Shown: positions 26,684-35,114 of the stretch, piece by piece | How positions within the stretch are numbered: position 1 is the stretch's first letter | Layout of the letters: each line of letters starts with the position of its first letter | From: Hyphomicrobiales bacterium | Lineage (GTDB): Bacteria > Pseudomonadota > Alphaproteobacteria > Rhizobiales > Rhizobiaceae | DNA: 64,000 bases | NCBI GenBank assembly: GCA_900472295.1 | Contig: UCIA01000003.1 | Location: 126,063 to 190,062, forward strand | Direction: 5' to 3' | Made by a program: the position numbers and the translations under genes | The notes under the pieces: generated by a model | Seen by the model: the letters and a program-made list of their open reading frames with translations, nothing else | What the model was told of the DNA's origin: nothing | The model's database searches: none

Positions 26684-27454
26684 ATGTCAGGTCTGCTCGC
26701 CGATCCGTGGTTTTATGCCGCCGCCATTCCAGCGGTCATTCTGGTCGGCCTGTCGAAAGGCGGCTTCGGCGGCGCTGTCGGCTTTGTCGGCGTGCCGTTG
26801 ATGGCGCTGGCCATGCCGCCGGTGCAGGCAGCCGCCATCCTACTGCCGATCCTGTGCCTGATGGACATCGTTTCGGTGTGGACGTGGTGGGGCGTGTTTG
26901 ACCGGAAAATGCTGGTCGACATGATGCCGGGCGCGGTGATCGGCATCGGGCTCGGCTGGCTGACGGCAGCCCTGGTCACCGAAGAGATGGTGCGGCTGAT
27001 CGTCGGCGCGGTCGCGCTGATCTTCGTGTTGCGCTGGCTCTACCTGCAGTTCCGCCATGGCGCCGACCATGCGGCGGCGCCCAACCGCATCGCCGCCGCC
27101 TTCTGGGGCACCGTCGCCGGCTTCACCAGCTTCGTCGCTCATGTCGGCGGACCGCCTTTCCAGGTCTACGCCCTGCCGATCCGGCTCGACCCGAAAGTGC
27201 TGTCGGGGACATCGGCGATCTTCTTTGCCGCCACCAATGCGCTCAAGCTGATCCCCTATTTCGCTCTCGGCCAGTTCGACACCGCCAATCTGACGGCGTC
27301 CGCCGTGCTGATGCCGCTGGCGCCGCTGGCCACCATCGTCGGCGCCTGGCTGGTGCGGCGCATGCGGCCGGAGATCTTTTATCCCTTCACCTACGCGACC
27401 GTGGCCGTGGTTGCGGTGAAGCTGCTGTGGGACGGGATCGCCGGCCTGCTGTAG
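26684..27454 (+). CDS. TSUP (TauE/SafE) family membrane transporter
   Basis: The 256-residue protein has about eight membrane helices. The duplicated family motif is visible as LVGLSKGGFGGAVGFVGVP near the N-terminus and VAGFTSFVAHVGGPPFQVY in the middle. Members export or import organosulfur anions such as sulfite or sulfoacetate. There is no good Shine-Dalgarno before ATG 26684, so the start is somewhat uncertain. The preceding gene is divergent. Confidence 0.87.
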   Translation: MSGLLADPWFYAAAIPAVILVGLSKGGFGGAVGFVGVPLMALAMPPVQAAAILLPILCLMDIVSVWTWWGVFDRKMLVDMMPGAVIGIGLGWLTAALVTEEMVRLIVGAVALIFVLRWLYLQFRHGADHAAAPNRIAAAFWGTVAGFTSFVAHVGGPPFQVYALPIRLDPKVLSGTSAIFFAATNALKLIPYFALGQFDTANLTASAVLMPLAPLATIVGAWLVRRMRPEIFYPFTYATVAVVAVKLLWDGIAGLL

Positions 27455-27651
27455 ATGCCGCCTACGCGGTTGCTAGGCCCGTGCGCATGGCGCTGCGGAA
27501 GATCAGCAAGGCGCCCGACGATCGAGAATGGCGACGTCGTGCCGGCCTCCGCGGCATGATCCTGAAACCAACCGGGACTAAGCCGCTCGCTTCTGACGTT
27601 TCCATGTTTGGCCGTTCGCATGAAGTCTGCGGCCATCAACGAGGGTATCCC

Positions 27652-28032
27652 ATGCAAAGCGTAGCACGAAACTTCTTTACACTGGCCGTCATCTATTCGC
27701 TGTGTGGCATGGCCCTCGGCCTGCACATGGCGATCAGCCAGGACCATGGGCAGATGCCGACCCACGCGCACACGATGGCGGCGGGCTGGTTGATGTCGGC
27801 GGTGTTCGCCTTCTTCTACCATCTGTTTCCAGCGGTCGGGCAGAAGACGATTGCCGTCGTGCATTTCTGGCTGACGGCGATCAGCGGCATTGGCCTTATG
27901 ATCGGGCTTTTTGTCATGCTTGCCGGCAACCCGGCTATTGAACCGGTGTTGGCCATCGCCTCCATCAGTTTTTATGCGGCAATGCTGCTGTTCGCCTTCA
28001 TCGCTTTGCCGGCTGTGTGGAAGAAGGCCTGA
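27652..28032 (+). CDS. Four-helix membrane protein resembling part of a haem-copper oxidase subunit I
   Basis: The protein has 126 residues and four membrane helices. PTHAHTMAAGWLMSAVF and FYHLFPAVGQKTIAVVHFW place paired His residues in helices as in cbb3-type oxidase subunit I or NnrS-like proteins, but it is far too short to be an oxidase. GAGGG precedes ATG 27652. Possibly a haem-binding orphan protein; no family can be named with confidence. Monocistronic. Confidence 0.7.
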   Translation: MQSVARNFFTLAVIYSLCGMALGLHMAISQDHGQMPTHAHTMAAGWLMSAVFAFFYHLFPAVGQKTIAVVHFWLTAISGIGLMIGLFVMLAGNPAIEPVLAIASISFYAAMLLFAFIALPAVWKKA

Positions 28033-28120
28033 GCGGGGTTTCGACGCGATCCCAGGCCCGGAATCGACTGTGCTGATACGGTACAGAAGGCCGGCGATCG
28101 ATCGAGAAATATCCGCGCCG

Positions 28121-28135
28121 TTAAGGGTTCATTAA
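28121..28135 (+). promoter_or_regulatory. CtrA-type box upstream of the putative sRNA
   Basis: TTAAGGGTTCATTAA is an exact TTAA-N7-TTAA. It ends about 45 bp before the predicted 5' end of the sRNA at 28178. CtrA binds this motif in alphaproteobacteria; binding here is inferred from sequence alone. Confidence 0.5.
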
Positions 28136-28177
28136 GCTTTACAGGTGTTTACTATGTCCATCCAGTGATCTGGATTC

Positions 28178-28257
28178 TTACCGAGTGGTTGGAGCCACTT
28201 CGTTTGACGCCTCCCTGTTAAACTCCTGAGAGCCGCCTTATCCGCGGCTCTTTTTTT
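28178..28257 (+). ncRNA. Putative trans-acting small RNA with anti-Shine-Dalgarno loop
   Basis: About 80 nt fold as three hairpins: AGTGG/CCACT (28184-28188 with 28195-28199), GTTTGAC/GTTAAAC (28202-28208 with 28217-28223) exposing the loop GCCTCCCT, and a terminator AGAGCCGC/GCGGCTCT (28229-28236 with 28244-28251) followed by seven T. A CCUCCC loop before a Rho-independent terminator is typical of Hfq-dependent rhizobial sRNAs; it resembles the MmgR/suhB (RF00519) type as I recall it. The 5' end is estimated; no ORF covers it. Confidence 0.65.
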
Positions 28258-28295
28258 GTCCGTATTTCAGGCCGCTTCAGGCTCGCGCTCCGCCG

Positions 28296-28310
28296 TTAAC
28301 CGTTTGTTAA
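28296..28310 (+). promoter_or_regulatory. CtrA-type box upstream of rcdA
   Basis: TTAACCGTTTGTTAA fits TTAA-N7-TTAA exactly, including the preferred CC after the first half. It lies 115 bp upstream of the rcdA start. In Caulobacter and Sinorhizobium rcdA is a CtrA target, which makes the site credible. Confidence 0.65.
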
Positions 28311-28424
28311 ACATGTGCTTGCCTTCGCCAGTCGTGAAGCGCATTTTCTAGCTTCAGTCATTTAGGGTGGCGGCGTGACGGCGAAGAGGCCGAATCAGCC
28401 GACGGGCAGTGCAGGGGCGTATCG

Positions 28425-28955
28425 ATGAACGAGCCTTCGAAGGGCATCGCAAAAACAATAAAGCTGGCGGAACGCCGGGTTTTCTCCCAATCCTTCAAGC
28501 CGCTTTACCAGGAAGGCATGGGCCTGGTTGAGCAGGCAGCCGAGTATCTCGACGGCAAGGGCCGGGCCGAGGCCAAGAAGCTGTCCAGGCTGGCGGCCAC
28601 GCTCTATGCGGCCGAATCGATGCGGCTGACCACAAGGCTGATGCAGGTCGCCTCCTGGCTGCTTTTGCAGCGGGCGGCAAATTCCGGCGAGATGACCCGC
28701 GATCAGGTCGCTTCGGAAAAGTCCAAGGTCCGGCTCGACACCGCGTCGGCGCATGACGAGGCGGTCGGCTGGAATGAATTGCCAAAGGATTTCCTCGATC
28801 TCGTCACCCGCTCGCTGCGCCTGCAGGCTCTGGTGCGCCGCATGGATGAGGAAATCTATGGCGGTGCGTTCGCCGAGGTGCCATCCGCAGGCCGCCGCGC
28901 CAATCCGGTTTCCGACCAGATCACGCTGCTCAACACGGCGTTCGCCAGGGGCTAA
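28425..28955 (+). CDS. rcdA: RcdA, adaptor for regulated CtrA proteolysis (DUF1465)
   Basis: The 176-residue cytoplasmic helical protein matches the DUF1465/RcdA family: FSQSFKPLYQEGMGLVEQAA, then ARSLRLQALV-like helices (RSLRLQALVRRMDEEIYG) and a disordered C-terminus. RcdA cooperates with CpdR and PopA to deliver CtrA to ClpXP at the swarmer-to-stalked transition. The CtrA box upstream would close a feedback loop. ruvC follows 67 bp downstream in the same direction. Confidence 0.85.
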   Translation: MNEPSKGIAKTIKLAERRVFSQSFKPLYQEGMGLVEQAAEYLDGKGRAEAKKLSRLAATLYAAESMRLTTRLMQVASWLLLQRAANSGEMTRDQVASEKSKVRLDTASAHDEAVGWNELPKDFLDLVTRSLRLQALVRRMDEEIYGGAFAEVPSAGRRANPVSDQITLLNTAFARG

Positions 28956-29022
28956 ACGCTCCCTGTTTCCGGTTTGTTCACATTTCGCTGGCATCGCTGT
29001 GCGCCGGAGGTAGACTTCGCGC

Positions 29023-29532
29023 ATGAGGGAAGCGATTCGCATTATCGGTATCGATCCGGGGCTGAGGCGCACCGGCTGGGGCATCGTTGAAAGCCTCGGC
29101 AACTCGCTGCGCTTTATCAGTTCCGGCACCGTACGCTCCGACGACAAGGCGGCGCTTGCGACACGGCTCTGCCAATTGCATGACGGGCTGGCCGATATCG
29201 TGCACAGCGCCATGCCGCACGAGGCGGCCGTTGAACAGACCTTCGTCAACAAGGATGCAGTGGCGACGCTAAAGCTCGGCCAGGCGCGCGGCATTGCCAT
29301 GCTGGTACCGGCGCGCGCCGGCCTAGTCGTCGCCGAATATGCCCCCAATGCCGTCAAGAAGGCGGTGATCGGCGTTGGCCATGGCGACAAGAAGCAGATC
29401 CACATGATGGTGAAGGTGCTGTTGCCGAAAGCCATTTTCGACACCGAACATGCCGCCGATGCGCTGGCCATTGCCATCTGTCACGCCCATCACCGGCAAA
29501 GCGTCGCCTACAGGATGGTGCTCGCCGGTTAG
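29023..29532 (+). CDS. ruvC: Crossover junction endodeoxyribonuclease RuvC
   Basis: The 169-residue nuclease starts with [19 protein letters not shown] (first catalytic Asp near residue 11). It has [13 protein letters not shown] with the catalytic Glu and ends with [15 protein letters not shown] carrying the last acidic pair. It resolves Holliday junctions with RuvAB. Normally ruvA follows directly; here a toxin-antitoxin pair separates them by 750 bp. Confidence 0.97.
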   Translation: MREAIRIIGIDPGLRRTGWGIVESLGNSLRFISSGTVRSDDKAALATRLCQLHDGLADIVHSAMPHEAAVEQTFVNKDAVATLKLGQARGIAMLVPARAGLVVAEYAPNAVKKAVIGVGHGDKKQIHMMVKVLLPKAIFDTEHAADALAIAICHAHHRQSVAYRMVLAG

Positions 29533-29540
29533 GCATGTTC

Positions 29541-29587
29541 TTGACTTGTTCACGGCAAGACAGTAAGTAATACCTCCGAGGTATTAC
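29541..29587 (+). promoter_or_regulatory. Promoter and perfect palindromic operator of the AbrB/PIN locus
   Basis: A perfect inverted repeat with 10-bp arms (GTAATACCTC at 29567-29576 and GAGGTATTAC at 29578-29587) ends one base before the antitoxin start, and its GAGG is the only Shine-Dalgarno available. TTGACT at 29541-29546 is a plausible -35, with the -10 region (about 29564-29569) entering the palindrome. Binding of the antitoxin would block both transcription and ribosome access. Confidence 0.75.
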
Positions 29588-29588
29588 C

Positions 29589-29858
29589 ATGCGCGTCACC
29601 ATCAAGGGACAAGTTACAATCCCAAAGCAGATACGGGACCATCTGGGCATCGGGCCTGGTTCCGAGGTGGAATTTGTCGCCACCGACGACGGCGCTCGTC
29701 TTGTCGCAGTCAATGAAAATCTGTCTGAAGAGGAGGCGGCCCGCAGGTTCAGCGAGGTGCTTGATCGGATGGAGGGATCCTTGGATCTGGGCGGTATGAG
29801 CACTGATGAATACATGGAATGGGTGAGGGGGCCGCGTGAAGATCTCGACGTTGATTGA
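29589..29858 (+). CDS. AbrB/SpoVT-fold antitoxin
   Basis: The 89-residue protein begins with a swapped-hairpin AbrB domain (VTIKGQVTIPKQIRDHLGI, GSEVEFVATDDGARLV) and has an acidic C-terminal tail that would bind the toxin. It overlaps the PIN gene by 23 bases. Together they form a VapBC-type module sitting between ruvC and ruvA. It probably autoregulates through the palindrome at its start. Confidence 0.88.
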   Translation: MRVTIKGQVTIPKQIRDHLGIGPGSEVEFVATDDGARLVAVNENLSEEEAARRFSEVLDRMEGSLDLGGMSTDEYMEWVRGPREDLDVD

Positions 29859-30255
29859 CACCAATGTCCTTATCGATGTCTGGGGCCCGGCCGGACCCAA
29901 GACAAAGTGGTCGGCGTCGGCGATTGTTTCCTGCCGCCGCGACGGCGCATTGGTGGTCAACACGATCGTCTGGTCTGAGCTTGCGCCGCTGATAGCGACG
30001 GAGACGGCGCTTCGAAAGGCAGTCGACATGCTTGAGATGGATCGCGAATCTCTGCCTTGGGACGCGGCATTTCTCGCCGGCGTCACCCATTCCCGTTATC
30101 GCCGGGCCGGCGGCGTGCGGGAGCGGACATTGCCCGATTTCTTCATTGGCGCCCATGCGACCGTTGCCGGGCATCGGCTTTTGACCCGCGACGCTGCCCG
30201 CTACCGCAGTTATTTCCCGGACCTCGACATCATCTCTCCGGAGACCCGTCCATGA
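29836..30255 (+). CDS. PIN-domain ribonuclease toxin (VapC-like)
   Basis: The 139-residue PIN protein has the first catalytic Asp in STLIDTNVLIDVW, an acidic NTIVWSELA, and LPDFFIGAHA with HRLLTRDAARYRSYF carrying the remaining acidic residues. It begins with GTG 29836 inside the antitoxin gene, which favours coupled, antitoxin-first translation. VapC toxins cleave tRNA or rRNA. All four acidic positions appear intact, so it is likely active. Confidence 0.88.
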   Translation: MKISTLIDTNVLIDVWGPAGPKTKWSASAIVSCRRDGALVVNTIVWSELAPLIATETALRKAVDMLEMDRESLPWDAAFLAGVTHSRYRRAGGVRERTLPDFFIGAHATVAGHRLLTRDAARYRSYFPDLDIISPETRP

Positions 30256-30282
30256 GGGCTCATCTTCCATGAAAGATCTGGC

Positions 30283-30903
30283 ATGATCGGCAAACTCAAA
30301 GGCACGCTGGACGAAATCGATGAGGATTTCTGCCTCGTCGATGTGCATGGGGTCGGCTATGTCGCCTATTGCTCGGCGCGCACGCTGGCTGCGCTGCCTT
30401 CGCCCGGCGAAGCGGTGGTGCTGTTCATCGAGACCTATGTGCGCGAAGACATGATCCGGCTTTACGGTTTTCAGTCGGTGCTGGAGCGCGAGTGGTTCCG
30501 GCTGTTGATGAACAATGTGCAGGGCGTCGGCGCCAAGGTGGCGCTGGCGATCCTGTCGACGATGGCGCCGGCCGACCTCGCCAATGCGATCGCGCTGCGC
30601 GACATCGCCATGGTCAGCCGCGCGCCCGGCGTCGGCAAGAAGGTGGCCGAGCGCATCGTCACCGAGTTGAAGAACAAGGCGCCGGCCTATGCCGGAACCG
30701 CCTCCGGAACGATCGGCCTCAAGCAGGAACTGGGCGAAGGCGTGGCACCAGCGCCGATCACCGACGCCGTCTCGGCGCTGGTCAATCTCGGCTATTCGCG
30801 TGACACCGCCGCCAATGCAGTGGCGGCGGCGCTGAAGACGGCGGGCGAAGATGCGGATGCCTCGAAGCTTATTCGATTCGGGCTGAAGGAATTGGCGCGG
30901 TGA
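30283..30903 (+). CDS. ruvA: Holliday junction DNA helicase RuvA
   Basis: The 206-residue protein has an OB fold at the start ([20 protein letters not shown]), two helix-hairpin-helix motifs in the middle ([17 protein letters not shown] and [18 protein letters not shown]) and a C-terminal domain that contacts RuvB ([19 protein letters not shown]). It tetramerises on the junction. It is 27 bp after the toxin gene and 43 bp before ruvB. Confidence 0.97.
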   Translation: MIGKLKGTLDEIDEDFCLVDVHGVGYVAYCSARTLAALPSPGEAVVLFIETYVREDMIRLYGFQSVLEREWFRLLMNNVQGVGAKVALAILSTMAPADLANAIALRDIAMVSRAPGVGKKVAERIVTELKNKAPAYAGTASGTIGLKQELGEGVAPAPITDAVSALVNLGYSRDTAANAVAAALKTAGEDADASKLIRFGLKELAR

Positions 30904-30946
30904 AGCGTCGCTTGTCCGTTTCTGCGCCCTGTGCAAGGAAGGCGGC

Positions 30947-31984
30947 ATGAGCCTTTCCCCTCGCCTCATTGCCCCGGAAAAGCGCGGCGAGGATGCCGAG
31001 CAGACCTTGCGGCCGCAGACGTTTGCCGATTTCGTCGGTCAGGCGGCGGTTCGGGCCAATCTCAAAGTGTTCATCGAGGCCGCCAAGGGTCGCAGCGAGG
31101 CGCTCGACCACGTGTTGTTCGTCGGTCCGCCGGGGCTGGGCAAGACGACATTGGCGCAGATCATGGCGCGCGAGCTCGGCGTCAATTTCCGTTCGACCTC
31201 AGGCCCGGTCATCGCCAAGGCGGGCGATCTTGCGGCACTGCTCACCAATCTCGAAGACCGCGACGTGCTGTTCATCGACGAAATTCACCGGCTCAATCCG
31301 GCGGTGGAGGAAATCCTCTATCCGGCGATGGAGGATTTCCAGCTCGATCTGATCATCGGCGAAGGCCCGGCGGCGCGCTCGGTCAAGATCGACCTTGCCC
31401 GCTTCACCCTGGTTGCCGCGACCACAAGGCTCGGCCTGTTGACCAATCCGCTGCGCGACCGTTTCGGCATTCCGGTGCGGCTCAATTTCTATTCGGTCGA
31501 AGAACTCGAGCAGATCGTGCGCCGCGGCGCCCGCATCCTGCAAATGCCGCTCGGCGACGACGGCGCGCTGGAGATTGCGCGCCGCGCCCGCGGCACGCCG
31601 CGCATTGCCGGCCGGCTGCTGCGCCGCGTGCGCGATTTCGCGTCGGTTGCCGGCGACGGGCATGTCGACAGGCAGGTTGCCGATGAGGCTTTGACGCGGT
31701 TGGAAGTCGACGCGCTTGGCCTCGACGCGCTCGACCGCCGCTATCTCTCGATGATCGCTCGCAATTTCGGCGGCGGTCCCGTCGGCATCGAGACCATCGC
31801 CGCAGGCCTGTCCGAGCCGCGCGATGCCATCGAGGACATCATCGAGCCCTATCTGATCCAGCAGGGTTTCATCCAGCGCACGCCGCGCGGCCGCGTGCTG
31901 ACCGCCAATGCCTGGCGCCATCTCGGCCTCGACGCACCAAAGGACCTGGCCCAGCAGCAGATCAACCTGTTCCAGGAGGAGTAA
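30947..31984 (+). CDS. ruvB: Holliday junction branch migration ATPase RuvB
   Basis: The 345-residue AAA+ motor carries Walker [12 protein letters not shown], Walker [12 protein letters not shown], sensor-1 [20 protein letters not shown] and a C-terminal winged helix. Hexamers pump DNA through the RuvA-bound junction. Length and order are standard; it forms the ruvAB transcript. Confidence 0.98.
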   Translation: MSLSPRLIAPEKRGEDAEQTLRPQTFADFVGQAAVRANLKVFIEAAKGRSEALDHVLFVGPPGLGKTTLAQIMARELGVNFRSTSGPVIAKAGDLAALLTNLEDRDVLFIDEIHRLNPAVEEILYPAMEDFQLDLIIGEGPAARSVKIDLARFTLVAATTRLGLLTNPLRDRFGIPVRLNFYSVEELEQIVRRGARILQMPLGDDGALEIARRARGTPRIAGRLLRRVRDFASVAGDGHVDRQVADEALTRLEVDALGLDALDRRYLSMIARNFGGGPVGIETIAAGLSEPRDAIEDIIEPYLIQQGFIQRTPRGRVLTANAWRHLGLDAPKDLAQQQINLFQEE

Positions 31985-32083
31985 CAGACATTTGTTCTTC
32001 GGAACGGATTTCTGTGCAGAATCTGCTCAAGCTTGCCAGCGTGAAGGCGTAATTGCCGGCTTTAAGGCCCGCTTCTCAATGGA

Positions 32084-33007
32084 ATGCGTCTCAAAACCAT
32101 GACGATGATCACCAGACGTGGCTTCCTGCGTTTGGTCGGTGGCTCGGTCTTCTCGATAGTGTCGCTCGGCGCCTATGCGGTCGGCATCGAGCCGATGCTG
32201 CTGACCCATGTGAAGCGCTATCAGCTGACGCCACCGCGCTGGCCGGCGGGTCTCAAGCTGCGCGTTGTAGCACTTGCCGATATTCACGCCTGCCGCCCCT
32301 GGATGACGCCGGAGCGGATCGCTTCGCTCGTCGAGGATGCGAACGCGCTGCAGCCCGACCTGATCGTACTGCTCGGCGACTATATCTCGGGCATGTCCCT
32401 GGTGACGCACCGGGTGGAGGCCCATGAATGGGCACCGGCCTTGTCAGGACTGAAGGCGCCGCTTGGTGTCCTGTCGATCCTCGGCAATCACGACTGGTGG
32501 CACGATCCTTTCGCACAGCGGGCCGGAGCGGGACCGACGGTGGCACGCAAGGCATTGGAGAAAGCCGGCATCTCGGTTCTGGAGAATGACGCGGTGCGCC
32601 TGGAAAAGGATGGATACGGCTTCTGGATCGCCGGACTCGCCGACCAACTGGCCTTGTTGCCGAACAAAGCCAAAGGCCGCGACAAGTTCAAGGGGCTCGA
32701 CGATCTCGACGGCACGCTGGCCAAGATTGCCGACCAGGCGCCCATCATCCTGCTCGCGCATGAGCCCGATATTTTTCCTGATGTGCCGGGGCGGGTTTCG
32801 CTGACGCTGTCGGGCCACACCCATGGCGGACAGGTCCGGCTGTTCGGCTATTCGCCCGTGGTGCCGTCCCGCTTCGGCAACCGTTTCGCCTATGGCCATG
32901 TCGTCGAGAATGACCGCAACCTGATTGTGTCCGGCGGGCTCGGCTTCAGCATCGCGCCAGTGCGCTTTGGCATGCGGCCGGAGATCCTGCAGATAGACCT
33001 CGGCTAA
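32084..33007 (+). CDS. Metallophosphoesterase (YkuE/YaeI-like), Tat-exported
   Basis: The 307-residue protein has a twin-arginine signal (ITRRGFLRLVGG) and the calcineurin-type motifs ALADIHACRP, LLGDYISG, GNHDWWHD and SGHTHGGQVRL. Such enzymes hydrolyse UDP-diacylglucosamine or phospholipids at the membrane. Starts at 32084, 32099 and 32105 all retain the Tat motif; none has a strong RBS, and 32084 is taken. It is 99 bp after ruvB and convergent with the GH5 gene. Confidence 0.88.
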   Translation: MRLKTMTMITRRGFLRLVGGSVFSIVSLGAYAVGIEPMLLTHVKRYQLTPPRWPAGLKLRVVALADIHACRPWMTPERIASLVEDANALQPDLIVLLGDYISGMSLVTHRVEAHEWAPALSGLKAPLGVLSILGNHDWWHDPFAQRAGAGPTVARKALEKAGISVLENDAVRLEKDGYGFWIAGLADQLALLPNKAKGRDKFKGLDDLDGTLAKIADQAPIILLAHEPDIFPDVPGRVSLTLSGHTHGGQVRLFGYSPVVPSRFGNRFAYGHVVENDRNLIVSGGLGFSIAPVRFGMRPEILQIDLG

Positions 33008-33010
33008 CTG

Positions 33011-34261
33011 CTAAGGCAGCGAACGGATCGCATCCATCACGGCAGGCTCGGCCTTCTCGCCGTTGAACGCATCGACAATGCCGAAGGCGCCACCAAAACT
33101 CCACACGGACCATGAGAAGCCATGCGCCTCGGCGCGCGCGATCATGTCTTTGACATAGGCGGCGCGGTATTTTGGCGGCATCACATAGGGGTTGCCATAC
33201 TCCTGGCGGATCATACCGAACTCGCCCAGCGTGATGTTTTCCGGCTTGATGCCGTTGGCCTTGGCCCAGGCTTCAACCTTGGTGAACGGCGCATCCATGA
33301 CGCCGAGCAGCTTTTCGTCCGTGTCCATGCTGGCCACCTGCTCGTCGAGATAGGCAAGCAAGCCGCTCTGTCTTGCCCATGGCGCTTCGGCTTTCATCTT
33401 GGCGCGGATCGCTTCCAGCGTCGCATTGAGCTCGGCGCGCGGCACCGCGGTCAGCGGATAGGGCAGGCCGGTGACATAGGGAATGAAATCGCCGGCCCAG
33501 GTCGCGCCTTGATGGGTCAGCAGGAACGGATCGTAGGAGTGGAAGGTCCAGATGATGTTGTCGTCGGGAATCTCTCTAGGATCGATCTTCACCAGCGACG
33601 CCGCATTGGAGTAACAGGCGCCGGTCAGGATCAGCGTCAGCCGGGTGGCCGAGGCACGCGCGGCCGCGAACAATTTCTTCTGGCGCTCGGGCCACAGGCC
33701 AGTGCCGTCGCTGTCGCAGTCGACGATCGGCTCGTTCATAGGCTCGAAGGCGACCTGCGTTGGATCCTCGGCGGCGAGCGTGTGCGCCATCTTGCGGATG
33801 ATTTCGACATAGGCGTCGAAGGTGGCGGGATCGTCCATCACCTTGGTCATGCCGACCCCACGGTTGCCGCCGCCGGGGATCAGATGCATGTCGACGATCA
33901 CCTTCAGCCCGGCGCGGTTGATCATGCGGGCGGACTCCAGCACGCTGGCATAGAGATCATTTCGCAACGTCGTGGTCTCAGCCGACATGAAGGGCGAGGG
34001 ATCGATGGGCATGCGCAGGAAGTCGAAACCGGCGGTTTTCAACGCCTTGAGGTCATCCTCGTTGAGGAACTTGCGCCATTCCGGATAGGGCAGGATCGCC
34101 TTGGCGTCGCCCCACTGCTCCTCGCCGGGCCAGGTGACCCACTGGTCGAGGTTGAGGCCGCGCTTCATCGAGAAGCTCGCGGCGTGGCCGGGCAGCGCGG
34201 ATGCCGCCAGTATCAGCAGCGCCGCCATCAAGGTCTTGATCATCGCCGTCAACAGTGCCAT
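33011..34261 (-). CDS. Secreted GH5 family glycoside hydrolase (cellulase-like)
   Basis: The 416-residue enzyme has a signal peptide (IKTLMAALLILAASALPGHA). The GH5 catalytic acid is in AFEPMNEPIVD and the nucleophile in ITLGEFGMIRQ. KVIVDMHLIPGG and WTFHSYDPFLLTHQG fit family active-site loops. ATG 34261 or 34243 both precede the signal peptide; the longer frame to 34543 overlaps the opposite-strand ybgC gene and is rejected. The substrate is probably a beta-glucan (self or plant). Confidence 0.88.
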   Translation of the reverse strand: MALLTAMIKTLMAALLILAASALPGHAASFSMKRGLNLDQWVTWPGEEQWGDAKAILPYPEWRKFLNEDDLKALKTAGFDFLRMPIDPSPFMSAETTTLRNDLYASVLESARMINRAGLKVIVDMHLIPGGGNRGVGMTKVMDDPATFDAYVEIIRKMAHTLAAEDPTQVAFEPMNEPIVDCDSDGTGLWPERQKKLFAAARASATRLTLILTGACYSNAASLVKIDPREIPDDNIIWTFHSYDPFLLTHQGATWAGDFIPYVTGLPYPLTAVPRAELNATLEAIRAKMKAEAPWARQSGLLAYLDEQVASMDTDEKLLGVMDAPFTKVEAWAKANGIKPENITLGEFGMIRQEYGNPYVMPPKYRAAYVKDMIARAEAHGFSWSVWSFGGAFGIVDAFNGEKAEPAVMDAIRSLP

Positions 34262-34327
34262 CCGGTTTGCTGCGCTGGGTGATTTCAAGAACACAGGTGC
34301 CCCGCCAAGGGCAAGAAGGAAAGCGCG

Positions 34328-34798
34328 ATGGACGATCATGGTGAATCGGCGGCACTCGCTGGCGGGCTTTCCGGCGCGCTGACGGAATTCGGCCACCGGC
34401 TGATGGCGCGGGTCTATTATGCCGATACCGATTTCTCCGGCGTCGTCTACCACGCGCGCTATCTCGAATTCTTCGAGCGCGGCCGCTCGGACTATCTCAG
34501 GCTTGCCGGCGTCCACCACACCGAACTTCACGAAGGCAAGCATGGCGAACGCATCGTCTGGGTGGTGCGGCGCATGGAGATCGATTTCCGCTCGCCCGCC
34601 CGCATGGACGATATCCTGACCATCGACACATCAACGCAGGATATTTCCGGCGCCCGCATCGTCATGGCGCAGCAGCTGAAACGCGGCGACGAGGTGCTGG
34701 TCGCGGCAAAGGTCGAGGCGGCGATTATCGGCGAGAACGGCAGGCCGAAGCGCTTCCCGAAGGAATGGATCGCAGCCTTCCTGCCCAAGGCTGGCTGA
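34328..34798 (+). CDS. ybgC: Tol-Pal-associated acyl-CoA thioesterase YbgC
   Basis: The 156-residue hot-dog-fold enzyme has the catalytic RVYYADTDFSGVVYHARYLEF motif split as YYADTDFSGVVYHARYLE, with Asp near residue 35. YbgC hydrolyses short-chain or phospholipid-linked acyl-CoA and is encoded with tol-pal in most proteobacteria. AAGGAAAG precedes the ATG. A 316-bp gap separates it from tolQ, so it may be transcribed separately. Confidence 0.93.
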   Translation: MDDHGESAALAGGLSGALTEFGHRLMARVYYADTDFSGVVYHARYLEFFERGRSDYLRLAGVHHTELHEGKHGERIVWVVRRMEIDFRSPARMDDILTIDTSTQDISGARIVMAQQLKRGDEVLVAAKVEAAIIGENGRPKRFPKEWIAAFLPKAG

Positions 34799-35114
34799 TA
34801 TTCAGCCAGCCTAAACAAGCAGCCAATCAGAAGATCCGCTCGATTTTTGATGCGACAGGCTCGCCCGCCCGGCCATCCAAGGCGCGGCAATGCGCCGCGC
34901 CATATTTCCTAACCCATCCTTAACCATAACGGTTCATGAAGAGGATGGTGAAGATTGGAAGAATCCGCGCGCCTTCCTTTCACCAATATTTGCCCTGAAA
35001 AGGCCGCTAACGGTGCATTTTGGGGTTAATCCGCAAGCCTAGCGCAAACGGACCACAAGGGATGCCCATGGGCCAGCCGCCAGCGATGCCCGGAAAATCT
35101 TAAGGACTTGAAGC
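34799..35114. other. Intergenic region between ybgC and tolQ
   Basis: This 316-bp spacer holds a hairpin (GGCGCGGC at about 34881 with GCCGCGCC) that may end ybgC, and a near-CtrA box CTAA-N7-TTAA (34909-34923, one mismatch). No ORF is convincing. It presumably holds the tolQRAB promoter. Confidence 0.6.

Noticed and set aside
27540..27600. A degenerate copy of the GATCATG-type repeat (GCATGATCCTGAAACC...)
   Set aside because: Only a partial match and no second arm; it could be chance.
34262..34543. Longer start for the GH5 gene
   Set aside because: It would overlap ybgC on the other strand and place the signal peptide internally.
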